From the NCBI RefSeq assembly GCF_002907375.1, contig NZ_MIYK01000001.1, forward strand, positions 248,001 through 312,000: a DNA stretch of 64,000 nt. The letters are read 5' to 3'. Under the pieces are notes generated by a model, which was not told the origin of the DNA, did not search any database, and saw nothing but the letters and a program-made list of their open reading frames with translations. Origin of the DNA: Fructilactobacillus lindneri DSM 20690 = JCM 11027. GTDB taxonomy: Bacteria; Bacillota; Bacilli; Lactobacillales; Lactobacillaceae. The translations under genes and the position numbers were made by a program. Shown here in pieces: positions 9,173 through 18,050 of the stretch; positions within the stretch are counted from its first letter, which is position 1, and each line of letters begins with the position of its first letter.

Positions 9173-10522
9173 ATGATAAATAATGAACCTGAATTAAATA
9201 AAGATACAACTTATTTTTTCGTTGGAATTAAAGGAACGGGAATGAGTGCCATGGCATTAGTAGTGCATGACATGGGATGCAAAGTTGAAGGATCAGATAT
9301 TGAAAAATATACTTTTACCCAAAAGGGATTAGAAGATGAGGGGATTTCAGTATACCCATTTAATCCCGACAATATTAAACCCGGTATGACTTTAATAGTT
9401 GGAAATGCTTTTAAAGATGATCAGCCTGAGGTTGTTCGTGCTAAGGAAATGGGATTGCCAGTTTATCGTTATCCAGAATTTTTGGAAGAATTGATTAAAA
9501 ATTTTACCAGTATCGCTGTTTGTGGAGCTCACGGTAAAACAAGTACTTCTGGATTGTTAGCACATGTTTTGAGTGGGATTGCTCCAACTGATTATCTGGT
9601 TGGAGATGGTACCGGTAATGCAACACCTGATGCTAGATTCTTTGTATATGAGGCTGATGAGTATCGGAGACACTTCATGCCAACATATCCAGATTATGCA
9701 ATTATGACAAATATTGATTTTGATCATCCTGATTATTATAAAGGAATCGATGATGTTTTTGATGCCTTTCAAACTTTTGCTTCACACGTTAAAAAAGGAA
9801 TCTTTGCTTGGGGTGATGATCCTTATTTACGAAAAATTGAAGCTGATGTTCCAGTTTATTACTATGGTACAAAAGAAAAAGATGATTTTCGTGCTACTGA
9901 TATCAAAAGAACGACTACTGGATCAACTTTTAACGTTGTTTTTCGCGGCAAAAACTTAGGTCGCTTTGAAATCCCATTATTTGGTGAACATAATGTACTT
10001 AACACCCTTGCAGTAATAGCAGTTGCTTACTTTGAAGAAGTTGATTTAGATGAAATCAAACGAGAATTATTAACTTTTAAGGGAGTAAAAAGACGTTTTT
10101 CTCAAATTAAAATTGGTGATATGACAATTATTGATGATTATGCTCATCATCCATCTGAAATTAAAGCCACTTTAGATGCAGCAAGACAAGAGTATCCTAA
10201 TAAAGAAATCATTGTAGTTTTTCAACCACATACTTTTAGTAGAACAATTGCTTATTTAGATGATTTTGCCAAAACTTTGGGTAAGGCTGACAAAGTATTT
10301 GTAACTAAAATTTATGGATCTCCCCGTGAGAAATCTGGCCATGTAACTAGTCAAGATTTGGTTGATAAGATTGATAATGGTAATTTGATTAGTGAGGACA
10401 ATATGTCTCCATTGCTAGATTATAAAAATGCTGTAATTATTTTTATGGGTGCTGGGGATATTCAGAAATATGAAAGAACATATGAAGAATTACTTAGTCA
10501 TTTAAGTAAAAAAGTAAATTAG
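9173..10522 (+). CDS. murC: UDP-N-acetylmuramate--L-alanine ligase MurC
   Basis: Cytoplasmic peptidoglycan enzyme joining L-Ala to UDP-MurNAc with ATP. It shows the N-terminal Rossmann motif [13 protein letters not shown], the ATP loop [12 protein letters not shown], the central EADEYRRHF and [10 protein letters not shown] motifs, and the C-terminal [10 protein letters not shown]. The length of 449 residues is normal. The start is the first ATG after a TAA in the same frame, so it cannot begin further upstream. AAGGAG (9153-9158) is rather far away (14 nt). Confidence 0.96.
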   Translation: MINNEPELNKDTTYFFVGIKGTGMSAMALVVHDMGCKVEGSDIEKYTFTQKGLEDEGISVYPFNPDNIKPGMTLIVGNAFKDDQPEVVRAKEMGLPVYRYPEFLEELIKNFTSIAVCGAHGKTSTSGLLAHVLSGIAPTDYLVGDGTGNATPDARFFVYEADEYRRHFMPTYPDYAIMTNIDFDHPDYYKGIDDVFDAFQTFASHVKKGIFAWGDDPYLRKIEADVPVYYYGTKEKDDFRATDIKRTTTGSTFNVVFRGKNLGRFEIPLFGEHNVLNTLAVIAVAYFEEVDLDEIKRELLTFKGVKRRFSQIKIGDMTIIDDYAHHPSEIKATLDAARQEYPNKEIIVVFQPHTFSRTIAYLDDFAKTLGKADKVFVTKIYGSPREKSGHVTSQDLVDKIDNGNLISEDNMSPLLDYKNAVIIFMGAGDIQKYERTYEELLSHLSKKVN

Positions 10523-10553
10523 AAACTTTATTTAACACTTTTACCACCTTTGG

Positions 10554-10562
10554 TGTTATGAT
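10554..10562 (+). promoter_or_regulatory. Extended -10 promoter for the murC-polA intergenic RNA
   Basis: TGTTATGAT fits the extended -10 pattern TGnTATAAT. Transcription would begin about 10568-10571, exactly where the closing helix of the candidate RNA starts. No good -35 is visible, which extended -10 promoters can tolerate. Confidence 0.45.
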
Positions 10563-10568
10563 TCAGTT

Positions 10569-10783
10569 AAGATGACGGTAACTCAACAGGCATTTTAGGT
10601 TTTTAAACACGAATGAATTAGAACGAGTTTGTTAATTAATAATTAATAAAAATTTTTGATTTTTTAGTTTTAAAGTAATGAAATAATAATAGTACTGATT
10701 AATTTCTTCCTGTCTGTTAGAGTTATCGTTATCAAGAGAATATATTCTTGCCGTCCTGCTGTGGCCACAGCAGGACGTTTTTT
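10569..10783 (+). ncRNA. Candidate structured small RNA with 6S-like closing helix
   Basis: This fills most of the 392-nt gap between murC and polA, which holds no convincing gene. Bases 10571-10584 pair with 10720-10733 over 14 positions (12 Watson-Crick, 2 G-U). After one bulged A, 10585-10592 pair with 10711-10718 for 8 more. The enclosed 118 nt are very AT-rich with only weak local hairpins visible. A GC-rich terminator follows at 10752-10783. A long closing helix around a large open interior, with the 5' end at the helix base, resembles 6S RNA, but I cannot confirm the family. A regulatory leader of polA is the alternative. Confidence 0.5.
10752..10783 (+). terminator. GC-rich intrinsic terminator upstream of polA
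   Basis: A 26-nt perfect palindrome (10752-10777; the arm reads CGTCCTGCTGTGG) is followed by TTTTTT. It is the most GC-rich stretch of this gap and lies 130 nt before polA, so it ends transcription from murC or from the candidate RNA. Confidence 0.85.
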
Positions 10784-10914
10784 GTTTAAAAATTTTAGTT
10801 AACAATATTAGATAATCGTCATGAAGTATAATAAAATTAGTATAAAAGATTATAATTATGATGAAGTAAAGATATTTAATATCAATAAATATTATTCCTA
10901 GAGGAGTTGCATTT

Positions 10915-13605
10915 ATGTCCGACAAAAAATTATTATTAATTGATGGGAACTCACTAACCTATAAGGCCTTTTTTGCATTATATACATCACTTGATCGTTT
11001 TACTAATCAAGATGGATTGCACACAAATGCAATTTATGGTTTTAACCGTATGTTGGATGATATTTTAGCACAGGTTAAACCAACTGCTGTTTTAGCAGCT
11101 TTTGATGCTGGTAAAACAACTTTCAGAACGAAAATGTTCGATGATTACAAGGCTGGTCGTGCTAAGATGCCTGAAGAATTAAAAGAGCAATTTCCTTATG
11201 TGATGGATTTATTGCATGCTCGTGGGATTAAAACATATGAATTAAAAAATTATGAAGCCGATGATATCATTGGAACTATGGCCAAAAAGGCAGAGTCAGA
11301 AGGATACCAAGTTGAAATAATAACTGGGGATCGTGATTTGACTCAGCTTTGTTCAGAAAAAACAACTGTCTCCGTTTCCAAAAAAGGAGTTAGTGATATT
11401 GAAGCTTACACTCCTAAATATGTAGAAAAATCTATGGGAATAAAACCTAGTCAAATTATTGATATAAAAGGTCTTCAGGGCGATAATTCTGATAATTATC
11501 CTGGAGTTGAAAAAGTTGGACCTAAAACTGCAATTAAGTTAATTAAACAGTTTGGGACTATTGAAAATCTTTATCAACATTTGGATGAAGTTTCTGGAAA
11601 GAAACTAAAAGAACATTTAAAAAATGATCAAGATCAAGCTTTTTTGTCAAAAAAATTAGCTACTATTGATCGAAATACTCCATTGGAAATTAAGTTATCG
11701 GAGTTATCATATCAAGGTGCAAATCAAGACGAGCTGATTGATTTTTATAAAAAAATGGGGTTTAAATCTTTTTTAAAAGATTTTGGAAGTGATGAACAAA
11801 GCTCAGAGCGAAAACTTCCAAATGTTAACTACACAATCTTAACAGAAGCAAATAGCGATGATTTAAAGCAACTTGGTGACAATTTAACTTTTAATTTAGA
11901 AATGTTATCTATGAATTATCATAATGCACAACAAGTTGGTTTTGTAATTGGTAATGGCGAAAAATGGTTTGTTAGTAAAGATTTAAATTTGTTGCAAAAT
12001 GAAAATGTTAAGAATGTATTAGAAAATGAGTCAATCAAGAAAAATGTATTTGACAATAAATCACAGATTGTGGGTTTACACCGAAATAATGTTATTTTAA
12101 AAGGCGTCGATTTTGATATGTTGCTAGTTTCATATTTGTTAAATACGTTAGATAACGCTGATGATATTGGTGAAGTGGCTAATCGACATGGATATGATGG
12201 TGTTTTACCTGATCAGGATATTTATGGAAAAGGTAAAAGTATTAAGATTCCTGATGATAAAATATTGTATGAACATATGACTCGCAAGGCTTTGGCTATT
12301 AGTAAATTAAAAGATGAAATGTTAGTAGATTTAGAAAAACATCAACAAACTGATTTGTATCGTCAGTTAGAGTTGCCACTTTCACAAGTTTTAAGTGAAA
12401 TGGAAATTGATGGTATTACTGTTGATGTTGATAAATTGGAAGAGTTAAAGAGTAAATTTACCGAGCGAGTTTCAGAATTAAAACAAACTATCTATCAAGA
12501 AGCTGGAGAGGAATTTAACATTGGTTCTCCAAAGCAATTAGGAAATATTTTATTTGAAAAAATGGGATTGCCAGTCTTAAAGAAAACTAAAACCGGTTAT
12601 TCCACTTCTGTAGATATTTTGGAAAAACTTGCTCCTGATTATCCAATCATTGATAATATTTTGATTTATCGGCAGTTAACCAAATTAATTTCTACTTATA
12701 TTGATGGAATTAAAGGTGACATTGGAAAGGATAAAAAGGTACATACAAGATATCTTCAAACTCTTACTCAAACTGGTAGGTTATCTTCTGTTGATCCAAA
12801 CTTACAAAACATACCAGTTCGAACTGAGGAAGGTCGAAAAATCCGAGAAGCTTTTGTACCTAGTCATAAGGGATGGAAATTATTTTCTTCTGATTATTCT
12901 CAAATTGAATTACGGGTTTTAGCTGCGATATCAGGTGATAAAAATATGAAAGAGGCCTTTGATAGCGGCGAAGATATTCATGCTGTCACTGCTCGCAGAA
13001 TATTTGAGCTTGATCCTGATGAAAAAGTAACTCCCGAACTAAGAAGACAAGCCAAGGCAGTAAACTTTGGAATTGTTTATGGAATTAGCTCATATGGATT
13101 AGCTCATAACACAGGTATTTCTCCTAAAGATGCCCAAAAATTTATTGATAAATATTTCAAAGAATATCCAGAAGTAAAAAAATATACTGAAGATATTGTT
13201 GAATTTGCTAAAAAAAATGGGTATGTTGAGACCATTTCTAAGAGACGAAGATATATTCCGGAAATTAATTCAAAACGCTTCCAACAACGCCAATTTGCTG
13301 AAAGAATTGCAATGAATTCACCTATCCAAGGCAGTGCGGCTGATATCATCAAAGCTGCTATGATTAAAATGCAACAAGTTTTAAAAGAGAAAGGAATGAA
13401 AGCGAGAATGTTGCTTCAAATTCATGATGAATTAATATTTGAGGCTCCAGAAGCTGAAATTCCAGAATTAGAAAAATTGGTTCCAAAAGTGATGGACTCA
13501 ATTATGAAGACGAGTCCTTTGCTAAAGGCTTCAGATGTTAACTTTAATGTTCCATTAAAAGTTGAAAGCCATTATGGCGACAATTGGTATGATATAAAAA
13601 AATAG
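10915..13605 (+). CDS. polA: DNA polymerase I
   Basis: Fills gaps and removes RNA primers in replication and repair. The 896 residues comprise an N-terminal 5' nuclease (to about 290: LLLIDGNSL, FDAGKTTFR, NYEADDIIG, GDNSDNYPGV), a central exonuclease-like domain, and the C-terminal family A polymerase (DYSQIELRVLA, RRQAKAVNFGIVYGIS, QIHDELIFE). In the central domain the expected acidic Exo I motif appears to read FNLEM, so proofreading is probably lost, as in other Firmicute Pol I. AGAGGAG precedes the ATG. A TATAAT at 10827-10832 is the likely -10 box. mutM follows 15 nt downstream. Confidence 0.96.
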   Translation: MSDKKLLLIDGNSLTYKAFFALYTSLDRFTNQDGLHTNAIYGFNRMLDDILAQVKPTAVLAAFDAGKTTFRTKMFDDYKAGRAKMPEELKEQFPYVMDLLHARGIKTYELKNYEADDIIGTMAKKAESEGYQVEIITGDRDLTQLCSEKTTVSVSKKGVSDIEAYTPKYVEKSMGIKPSQIIDIKGLQGDNSDNYPGVEKVGPKTAIKLIKQFGTIENLYQHLDEVSGKKLKEHLKNDQDQAFLSKKLATIDRNTPLEIKLSELSYQGANQDELIDFYKKMGFKSFLKDFGSDEQSSERKLPNVNYTILTEANSDDLKQLGDNLTFNLEMLSMNYHNAQQVGFVIGNGEKWFVSKDLNLLQNENVKNVLENESIKKNVFDNKSQIVGLHRNNVILKGVDFDMLLVSYLLNTLDNADDIGEVANRHGYDGVLPDQDIYGKGKSIKIPDDKILYEHMTRKALAISKLKDEMLVDLEKHQQTDLYRQLELPLSQVLSEMEIDGITVDVDKLEELKSKFTERVSELKQTIYQEAGEEFNIGSPKQLGNILFEKMGLPVLKKTKTGYSTSVDILEKLAPDYPIIDNILIYRQLTKLISTYIDGIKGDIGKDKKVHTRYLQTLTQTGRLSSVDPNLQNIPVRTEEGRKIREAFVPSHKGWKLFSSDYSQIELRVLAAISGDKNMKEAFDSGEDIHAVTARRIFELDPDEKVTPELRRQAKAVNFGIVYGISSYGLAHNTGISPKDAQKFIDKYFKEYPEVKKYTEDIVEFAKKNGYVETISKRRRYIPEINSKRFQQRQFAERIAMNSPIQGSAADIIKAAMIKMQQVLKEKGMKARMLLQIHDELIFEAPEAEIPELEKLVPKVMDSIMKTSPLLKASDVNFNVPLKVESHYGDNWYDIKK

Positions 13606-13620
13606 ATAGTAGGTGTAATG

Positions 13621-14463
13621 ATGCCCGAATTACCAGAAGTAGAAACAGTCCGTAAAGGATTAACGAGTTTAGTTGCGGGAGCAAAAATTAAATCTGTTGA
13701 AGTGATTTATTCCAAAATGCTAAATGTTTCACCAGAAGAATTTAAAGAAAAATTAGTTGGAAAAGAAATTATTAAAATTGAACGTCGTGGAAAATATCTT
13801 TTATTTCGTTTGAGTGATGACTTAACGTTGGTTTCTCATTTACGAATGGAAGGTAAATACGAGATCCAACCTGAAGGTACTGAACGTCCAAAACATACTA
13901 ATATTGTCTTTCACTTAACTGATGGACGTGAATTACGTTATAAAGATACACGAATGTTTGGAAAAATGTATTTGGTTAAAAACGAAAATGTCTTTGATTT
14001 ATCAGGCTTAAATAAAATTGGACCTGAGCCAACTGATAATGACTTGAAATTTGATTATTTAAAGCATCAGCTTCATAAATCCCACCGTAAAATCAAATCA
14101 TTTTTGTTGGACCAATCTAATTTAGCTGGATTGGGTAATATCTATTGTGATGAAGTATTATGGATGTCTAAGATTAATCCAGAGCAACAAACCAATTATT
14201 TAAACGATTCAGAAATTGAATCATTACGTAAAAATATTATTAAAGAAATTGCTGCAGCGATTAAAGGACATGGAACTACAGTTCACTCATATTCTAATGC
14301 TTATGGTGAAGCAGGAGAATTTCAAAACCAATTGCATGCATATGGCAAAAAGGGAGAAAGATGTGAACGTTGTGGAACTGTGATGGAAAAAATTAAAGTA
14401 GCTCAGCGTGGTACGACGTTTTGTCCAACCTGCCAAGTTATTCATGGTGATTTAAGTGACTAA
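13621..14463 (+). CDS. mutM: Formamidopyrimidine-DNA glycosylase MutM (Fpg)
   Basis: Bifunctional glycosylase/AP lyase that removes 8-oxoguanine and formamidopyrimidines. Two ATGs stand in tandem; the second (13621) is the right start, because the N-terminal proline of MPELPEVE must be the catalytic residue after Met removal. Glu3, Lys58-region GRRGKYL and the C-terminal zinc finger CERCGTVMEK...FCPTC are present. The length of 280 residues is normal. AGGTG sits just upstream, and the 3' end overlaps coaE by 8 nt. Confidence 0.96.
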   Translation: MPELPEVETVRKGLTSLVAGAKIKSVEVIYSKMLNVSPEEFKEKLVGKEIIKIERRGKYLLFRLSDDLTLVSHLRMEGKYEIQPEGTERPKHTNIVFHLTDGRELRYKDTRMFGKMYLVKNENVFDLSGLNKIGPEPTDNDLKFDYLKHQLHKSHRKIKSFLLDQSNLAGLGNIYCDEVLWMSKINPEQQTNYLNDSEIESLRKNIIKEIAAAIKGHGTTVHSYSNAYGEAGEFQNQLHAYGKKGERCERCGTVMEKIKVAQRGTTFCPTCQVIHGDLSD

Positions 14464-15028
14464 AATAATTGGATTGACTGGAAGTATTGCAACTGGTAAA
14501 TCCACAGTTGCAAGAATGATTGCAGAAGAAGGCATTCCAGTTCTTGATTTAGATGAAATTACTCATGATTTAGAAAATCATAATCAAAAAGTCATTGAAA
14601 TTATTGGAAAATGTTTTGGAAAAAATGTTATTAGTTCTGGAAAAGTTGATCGAAATAAATTGGGAAAAATTGTATTTAGCAATCCTAGTAAAATGAAAGA
14701 ATTAGTAAGAATAATTAATCCCTTCCTGTTTAAATTGATTGAAAAAAATACTAACGGTTGTTTAACAGTCCTTGACGCTCCAACTTTATTTGAAAATGGA
14801 TTTCAAATTATGACTGATAATGTTTTGATGGTAACTTGTGATCCGGTGATTCAGATGAGTAGATTACAAAAACGTGATAATATTTCTATTAGTAAAGCTA
14901 ATCAATTAATCTCAGCTCAATGGCCGCAATCTTTAAAAAAAGAATTAGCTGATGAATTAATCGATAGTTCCAACGGCTTTAAAGATTTAAAACAGCAAGT
15001 ATTAAAATGGTTAGACAAGCTGAGGTGA
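14456..15028 (+). CDS. coaE: Dephospho-CoA kinase
   Basis: Phosphorylates the 3' hydroxyl of dephospho-CoA, the last step of CoA synthesis. The P-loop is GLTGSIATGKST, followed by VLDLDEITH. Later LTVLDAPTLFENGF and the lid region RLQKRDNIS are recognisable. It starts with GTG overlapping the end of mutM, so it is translationally coupled. At 190 residues it is slightly shorter than the usual 200, with no missing motif seen. The coaBC gene of the same pathway is at 55221. Confidence 0.94.
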   Translation: MTKIIGLTGSIATGKSTVARMIAEEGIPVLDLDEITHDLENHNQKVIEIIGKCFGKNVISSGKVDRNKLGKIVFSNPSKMKELVRIINPFLFKLIEKNTNGCLTVLDAPTLFENGFQIMTDNVLMVTCDPVIQMSRLQKRDNISISKANQLISAQWPQSLKKELADELIDSSNGFKDLKQQVLKWLDKLR

Positions 15029-15035
15029 GAGATGA

Positions 15036-15515
15036 ATGAAATGTCCAAAGTGTTTCCATACTTCATCAAAAGTTATTGAAAGTCGACCAATTGAGGGTGG
15101 AAAATCAATTAGACGACGTCGTGAATGTGAGGATTGTGGACATCGGTTTACTACTTTTGAAACAATTGAAGATACTCCAATGTTAGTAGTTAAGAAAGAT
15201 GGAGCTCGTGAAGAATTTAGTTCAGAAAAAATTCTTCGCGGTATTATTAGATCTTGTGAAAAAAGACCGGTGTCAATGGAACAAATGAATGAGATTGTAT
15301 CTGAAACAGAAAAAAACGTTGAAAATCAGGATACTGGGAGCCATGAGGTCTCAAGTGAAGCTATTGGTAAATATGTAATGGCAGGATTAAAAAAAGTAGA
15401 TGAAATTGCTTATATTCGTTTTGCTAGTGTTTATCGTCAGTTTAAGGATATGAATGAATTTTATAGCAAAATGAAAGAACTAATGGGTGATTCTGCGGAA
15501 TCATCAGAAGAGTAA
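15036..15515 (+). CDS. nrdR: Transcriptional repressor NrdR
   Basis: Represses ribonucleotide reductase genes when dATP is high. The 159-residue protein has the N-terminal zinc ribbon Cys3-Cys6/Cys31-Cys34 (CPKC and CEDC), and an ATP-cone domain at about residues 49-139 ([26 protein letters not shown]). An ATG in another frame 4 nt upstream (15032) is not used, since only the ATG at 15036 gives MKCPKC. It sits directly before dnaB, the usual order in Firmicutes. Confidence 0.96.
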   Translation: MKCPKCFHTSSKVIESRPIEGGKSIRRRRECEDCGHRFTTFETIEDTPMLVVKKDGAREEFSSEKILRGIIRSCEKRPVSMEQMNEIVSETEKNVENQDTGSHEVSSEAIGKYVMAGLKKVDEIAYIRFASVYRQFKDMNEFYSKMKELMGDSAESSEE

Positions 15516-15519
15516 ACAA

Positions 15520-16866
15520 ATGGAAATAACTAACAACAAGATTATTAATCCTAAAACTAGCTATCAGGTTTTTAAACATCAATCATTAGATAATCAGAAT
15601 CGACAAAGTTTAGATGAATTGTATTTGCCAATTATTGGAAATAATGCTTATGCTTTGATTAATCAACTTTGGCATAGTGATGATCGTGAGCACGAACATT
15701 TTGAATTAATGTCTAATCTTGGAGTTGATGGAAATGAATTATATAATGCTAGATTAAAGTTAGAAGGTTCTAGTCTACTAAAAGTTTATGTTGACGAATC
15801 TGGAAGTAATAAATATCTTTTAGAAAATCCTTTATCTAGTGTACGATTTTTTAATGATAATCTTTTAAGTGAAGTGCTTTTAGAAATGGTTGGGGAATCT
15901 CAATTTCTAAATTTATCACACAAATTATTACCTAAACAATTTGATTTTTCTGCTTTTGATAATCAAACACATAACTTTTTACAAGCATTTTCAATCCGTT
16001 CAGAAAATGTTACCAACCAACCAGATATGATTAAGCAAGTCCATGATTATACTGAAGACACTTTAAATAAACAGAATCATTCTAATGATATTAATAATTT
16101 GGATTTTGATTTGATTTTGAATATTTTACAAAATTCGTTTGTAAATATAGATGATGTTAAAAAAAACAAATCTTTGTTTAGTTCAACAAAATTATTATAT
16201 GGAACTGATGAAGTTGAGATGGCTAAAATAATTGAAAAAGCAACAAGTTTAGTAAATAATCATTTTGATGTTCAAAAGTTCAAAATATTAATTTCACGTG
16301 CTCATCAAATTCGATTTAATCCGGATAGTCAGCCAGTTATTGTTAAAAATGATGAGTCAGAGATTGAATCCTTAACTAGTCAAGAACGACAACTGGTTAA
16401 AATTGCACAAAACACTGCTCCGCTTGTTTTTTTAAATTCACTTAAAAAAGAAAAAAAGGGGTTTGCAACTTCTTCTGAAGAACGTACCATCAGTCAATTA
16501 GTCGAGAGAAATGTTTTAAAAAGCGAAGTTATCAATATACTGATTTATTTATTACTAGTTGATAGAGACTATCCCACTTTAAATAAAAATTTAGTTGATA
16601 CAATCGCTAATGACTGGTTGCAACAAGGTATTAATAGTGCAGATCAAGCTCTTAATGAGATTAAAACTCGTGATAGTAAAATTGATGAAAAAAAGGTTGC
16701 TAGAAAAAAACAAAATCAGCGAAAAAACAATATTAGAGAAACATTGCCTGATTGGGCTAAAAATAATACTAAATTTGCTAAAGATGAAGTTATTTCAAAA
16801 GAACAACAACATAAAATTGCTGATAAATTAAAACAATTAAAAAAAGACGAGGGGAGTGAAAAGTAG
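15520..16866 (+). CDS. dnaB: Replication initiation and membrane attachment protein DnaB
   Basis: Gram-positive DnaB, which with DnaD and DnaI loads the replicative helicase at oriC and at restart sites. It is not the helicase. The 448 residues contain an N-terminal winged-helix DDBH1-type region (YLPIIGNNAYALINQLW) and a C-terminal DDBH2-type helical region (VINILIYLLLVDRDYPTLNKN, NDWLQQGI), then a basic tail. I use the ATG at 15520 just after the nrdR stop; an in-frame GTG at 15487 overlapping nrdR is the alternative. dnaI follows with a 1-nt overlap. Confidence 0.92.
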   Translation: MEITNNKIINPKTSYQVFKHQSLDNQNRQSLDELYLPIIGNNAYALINQLWHSDDREHEHFELMSNLGVDGNELYNARLKLEGSSLLKVYVDESGSNKYLLENPLSSVRFFNDNLLSEVLLEMVGESQFLNLSHKLLPKQFDFSAFDNQTHNFLQAFSIRSENVTNQPDMIKQVHDYTEDTLNKQNHSNDINNLDFDLILNILQNSFVNIDDVKKNKSLFSSTKLLYGTDEVEMAKIIEKATSLVNNHFDVQKFKILISRAHQIRFNPDSQPVIVKNDESEIESLTSQERQLVKIAQNTAPLVFLNSLKKEKKGFATSSEERTISQLVERNVLKSEVINILIYLLLVDRDYPTLNKNLVDTIANDWLQQGINSADQALNEIKTRDSKIDEKKVARKKQNQRKNNIRETLPDWAKNNTKFAKDEVISKEQQHKIADKLKQLKKDEGSEK

Positions 16867-17792
16867 TGGAAGATGTTGGAAAAGAAATGAAGCGAACAAT
16901 GGAATCGCATAATTTAAAGCAGCAGTATCAAGCAATTTTAAAGAGTATATATGCTGATAAGGATGTAAAAGAATTTTTGAAGATTAATCAAAACAAACTT
17001 GATAAAAATGCAGTTGAAAAATCTGCTTCAAAATTGTATGAGTTCGTTAATGAAAAGAAAAAGTTGTTAAATGGACACGGTAATTTTGCTAAAGGATACC
17101 AGCCGACCTTAATTTTAAATGATCACTTAATTGACGTATCATATCAGCCGACAAAAGACCACCTAAACTTAGAAAGACAAAAAAAATTAGCTAAGAATTT
17201 TAAAACAGTTGGAATGACTGCAGGTATTAAAAATGTTAATTTAGATGATTATGATCAAACAGCTGACAGAGCAGTTGCCCTTGAAGCCTCAATTGATTTT
17301 ATTCAAGCTTACGAAACTAACCCTAAATCATTTCATAAAGCACTTTATTTATACGGCCCATTCGGAGTAGGTAAAACATATTTATTAGCTGCTGTTGCCC
17401 ATCGTTTATCTGATGATGGATTTCAAACGTTATTGCTTCATTTTCCAAGTTTTGCAGTTGATATTAAGAATGCTATTAACAATAACCAGGTAGCAGATAA
17501 GTTAAATAATGTTAAAAAAGTTCCAGTTTTAATAATTGACGATATTGGGGCAGATGCAATGTCTACCTGGATTAGAGATGATATATTAGGTGTTATTTTA
17601 GAATATCGGATGCAGCATGAATTACCAACATTTTTTAGTTCTAATTTTTCAATGGAACAATTAGAACAAGAACATCTTTCAACTACTTCTCGCGGTGATA
17701 TAGAGCCTTTAAAAGCCAAACGATTAATGGAAAGAATTAAATTTTTAGCTCGTCCTATTCAAGTTAGTGGCCGAAATCGAAGAAATAATTAA
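16866..17792 (+). CDS. dnaI: Primosomal helicase loader DnaI
   Basis: AAA+ ATPase that loads the replicative helicase onto single-stranded DNA. An N-terminal helicase-binding region (to about 130) precedes the ATPase core with Walker A GPFGVGKTY, Walker B LIIDDIGAD and an arginine-rich end (LMERIKFLARP). The start is GTG with GGGGAG upstream. The length of 308 residues is typical. It is last in the polA-dnaI run before the thrS leader. Confidence 0.95.
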   Translation: MEDVGKEMKRTMESHNLKQQYQAILKSIYADKDVKEFLKINQNKLDKNAVEKSASKLYEFVNEKKKLLNGHGNFAKGYQPTLILNDHLIDVSYQPTKDHLNLERQKKLAKNFKTVGMTAGIKNVNLDDYDQTADRAVALEASIDFIQAYETNPKSFHKALYLYGPFGVGKTYLLAAVAHRLSDDGFQTLLLHFPSFAVDIKNAINNNQVADKLNNVKKVPVLIIDDIGADAMSTWIRDDILGVILEYRMQHELPTFFSSNFSMEQLEQEHLSTTSRGDIEPLKAKRLMERIKFLARPIQVSGRNRRNN

Positions 17793-17801
17793 GGTTATAG
17801 C

Positions 17802-17830
17802 TTGACATCCATATGGCTGATAGTTAAACT
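17802..17830 (+). promoter_or_regulatory. Sigma-A promoter of the thrS T-box leader
   Basis: A perfect TTGACA (17802-17807) and TAAACT (17825-17830) are separated by exactly 17 nt, directly after the dnaI stop. Confidence 0.8.
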
Positions 17831-17836
17831 ATCACT

Positions 17837-18036
17837 AAGGATATGGAATGATAATTGATTCACAGAGAGAACAGTATATTTCTGGAAACTGTTTGTTGAT
17901 TTTATTATTTTACCACCTTACTAAATTAAAAATTAATATGTGGTTAACGAAGATGTTCATATTTATTATGAATAAATTTGGGTGGAACCGCGTCTAATGA
18001 CGCCCCTGGTATTATAATACCAGGGGCATTTTTTAT
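17837..18036 (+). promoter_or_regulatory. T-box leader of thrS (tRNA-Thr sensing)
   Basis: The conserved T-box sequence GGGTGGAACCGCG is at about 17980-17992. It is followed by the terminator hairpin GCCCCTGGTATTA/TAATACCAGGGGC with a T-run ending near 18036. The first part carries AGAGAG and an AACAGT/ACTGTT hairpin belonging to Stem I. The likely specifier is ACC (17912-17914, followed by A), which reads Thr. Uncharged tRNA-Thr would stabilise the antiterminator and switch thrS on. Confidence 0.9.
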
Positions 18037-18050
18037 AGGAGGAAGAAATT

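Noticed and set aside
10752-10777. The 26-nt palindrome as a protein-binding operator
   Set aside because: It is directly followed by TTTTTT and stands after a gene, so an intrinsic terminator is the simpler reading.
10632-10925. A 97-codon reading frame on the minus strand in the murC-polA gap
   Set aside because: It consists mostly of Ile, Phe and Tyr from AT-rich DNA, has no family features, and covers the structured RNA, the terminator and the polA start.
13618-13620. First of two tandem ATGs as the mutM start
   Set aside because: The catalytic proline must be residue 2, which requires the second ATG.
15032-15034. ATG just before the nrdR start
   Set aside because: It is in another frame and does not give the MKCPKC zinc-ribbon start.
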